Below the pieces are notes generated by a model that saw only the letters and a program-made list of their open reading frames with translations, was not told the origin of the DNA and did no database searches. Positions 33,361 through 34,947 of a stretch of 34,947 nt of DNA are shown piece by piece. Numbering within the stretch: the stretch's first letter is position 1; the number at the start of each line of letters is the position of its first letter. Location of the stretch: positions 23,598 through 58,544 of the forward strand of contig NAOQ01000114.1 of NCBI GenBank assembly GCA_002751075.1. Direction: 5' to 3'. The DNA comes from Ichthyophonus hoferi (taxonomy: Eukaryota; Opisthokonta; Ichthyosporea; Ichthyophonida; Ichthyophonidae). Position numbers and translations under genes: made by a program.

Positions 33361-34947
33361 GCTTATCTGTATTTAATATATATTTTTTTTTCACATTCTT
33401 AATAATTAATTTTTTAATATTAATATATTGGTTGTATGAATTGATTACGTAGCCCTATTCTAATAAAGAGATAGGGAAGGGCATTAACCGGGATATTTGT
33501 ATAGTAAGACATTATGGATGATTGGGTGGGTCTGTTAGATGGGATATCTTTTGTTGCAGAATAATCGAGGCGGCGCTTTCAAGGGCTGACTTATGTCTGC
33601 AAATATAATAGAATCATTTTAAGTAATTGCGCTCTTTACGTATTACAACGGAATTTGAGTCAGGCGATGATGGGAAGATTATATTGTTCATCAGTTGCAA
33701 TCTTAATTTGTAATTTTCTCAGTAATTCAGTAATTAAGTAAGATTTTCTCATGACATTAATGCAAATGCATAAGAGAACTCTACACTCATACATGACATC
33801 CAACTGGATCAAGTGATTCGCAAGTCCCAATTGGTATGTTGGATAAGTACCTCCCTTGCTCTATCTTTCTCCTCCAGTAATAATCATCTGAAAATAACAG
33901 TCTGAGATTTGTCAAAGTAATGAGAAGTTGATTGTAATTATATATTGTTAAGTTTTTATATTTTTAATGTACTATGGCATCTAAAAATAATTAAGTAAAA
34001 TGTACAATTATCTCATTTTTCAGTACATTTATATATATATACGTTTTCCAAGTTTGGGATCCCAACATAAGCCAATAATATCGTATTAGTTTCTCTTGAA
34101 AAATGGAATTGAGCGAGGAAGCAATTGAAATGGTTCATGCTATATTTAAATGTTTTAAACAGACTTTTAAATCCCCCCTAGTCTTAACATTTTCTTATGT
34201 GTTATATGATCAAGGTAACCGTATGCCATTGTATGGGGTTTTTGACTAGTTACCAATAAATTATAAGCGCAAAATAATCATATTTGCATTTTAATTCATA
34301 TATGCACATGTACATGCATGTTAGATAAAAGTGAAATTAGTTCATTTTTTATATTTTCAGTGTAATTTTGATAAGCGATTGTGGGTAGATCCTGGGCATA
34401 TGTATGGCTGCAAGCCCGTTTGTTTTAACACGCAAATATCCCACTGATATTTCGCTCAAAGAATTTCTAATTAATCGAACAGTAGATAATGATTGGATAA
34501 TAATAATACAGTGAATAATCCGAGGACTGTCCATATCCATATTACGATTGGTCCATTATTATCATTGGCTGTTTGATTTCTGTTAAGAGATTGGATCCCC
34601 TTAGTACTATCCGCCTCAGTCATATCAGAAAATGGTACATTTACTTAGTGCTAGCAACTTTTATTCACTACAAAAATTCAATGCTTTATCCAAGTTATTT
34701 TCCACTTATTTATGCTTATAAAAATAAATAATAATATAATATAGTGTTAATGAAGTATACACGCACTGCACGGTCACACTGTTTTATGCTTTCGAGTAAA
34801 CCCTAATCACAAAAATGCTATTAATTCCAATATGATAGCTCAAATTGGGGCAAAGATCTTGAAACCGTCTCAAACCCTCTAAACATTAAGGCTATTGCTT
34901 TTACAATGCAACCACCCATATTTTAAATTCAGCACAAATCATACTAG
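33361..34947. other. A+T-rich intergenic region, no gene seen
   Basis: The only long frame (34349-34540, minus) has no recognisable domain. No RNA gene or clear mobile element was found. Confidence 0.45.

Noticed and set aside
1-34947. CRISPR arrays, operons, ribosome binding sites and prophage
   Set aside because: The window is from an animal-like nuclear genome with spliced genes; the regular repeats seen are coding modules or degenerate tandem repeats, not spacer arrays.

Overview
This is a strongly A+T-rich eukaryotic window, almost certainly from an invertebrate animal. Three things point that way: a spliced acidic ribosomal protein P2 gene, a MAP-kinase-phosphatase gene that joins a rhodanese/CDC25-like domain to a dual-specificity phosphatase domain, and exons that each encode one calcium-binding-type EGF domain with phase-1 borders. 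Introns are short, from about 45 to 500 bases, with GT..AG ends. An early-branching animal such as a sponge or placozoan would fit the compact genes, but the species cannot be fixed from the sequence.

Layout on the + axis: 1-3.7 kb has no gene. At 3970-4635 (+) lies RPLP2 (two coding exons, 113 aa), with inverted CCAAT boxes upstream. At 6.2-7.1 kb (+) are four EGF-like exons that no longer join in frame, read here as a decayed gene. At 7.28-8.10 kb (+) are five small exons that join into 130 tyrosine-rich residues of unknown identity. From 8.1 to 20.5 kb there is no convincing gene. This stretch holds degenerate tandem repeats, Copia-type LTR-retrotransposon fossils at about 9.87-10.21 kb and probably 16.57-16.76 kb, and simple repeats.

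At 20549-22410 (-) is a complete five-exon MAP kinase phosphatase of 356 aa. A 417-base assembly gap lies at 23613-24029. At 24831-33094 (-) is the most striking locus: an 18-exon gene for a 632-residue protein that I do not recognise. It has an acidic N terminus with VEKKEE-type repeats. After that, two kinds of module alternate. One is a basic amphipathic segment (consensus LxSKMxGxLR). The other is a segment with consensus VPAYRF(I/M)xTMQGHGYPVV, present five times and always split by an intron inside the same Arg codon. Each module begins and ends in phase 0, so whole cassettes could be gained, lost or skipped without breaking the frame. Two adjacent blocks of about 1.06 and 1.38 kb still resemble each other in their introns, which shows recent tandem growth. 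From 33.1 to 34.9 kb I see only this gene's likely promoter region and A+T-rich spacer.

The genes show no sign of a shared pathway; this is an ordinary animal gene neighbourhood with one unusual repeat-built gene. All exon joins were made by eye from splice consensus and reading phase, without transcript data.
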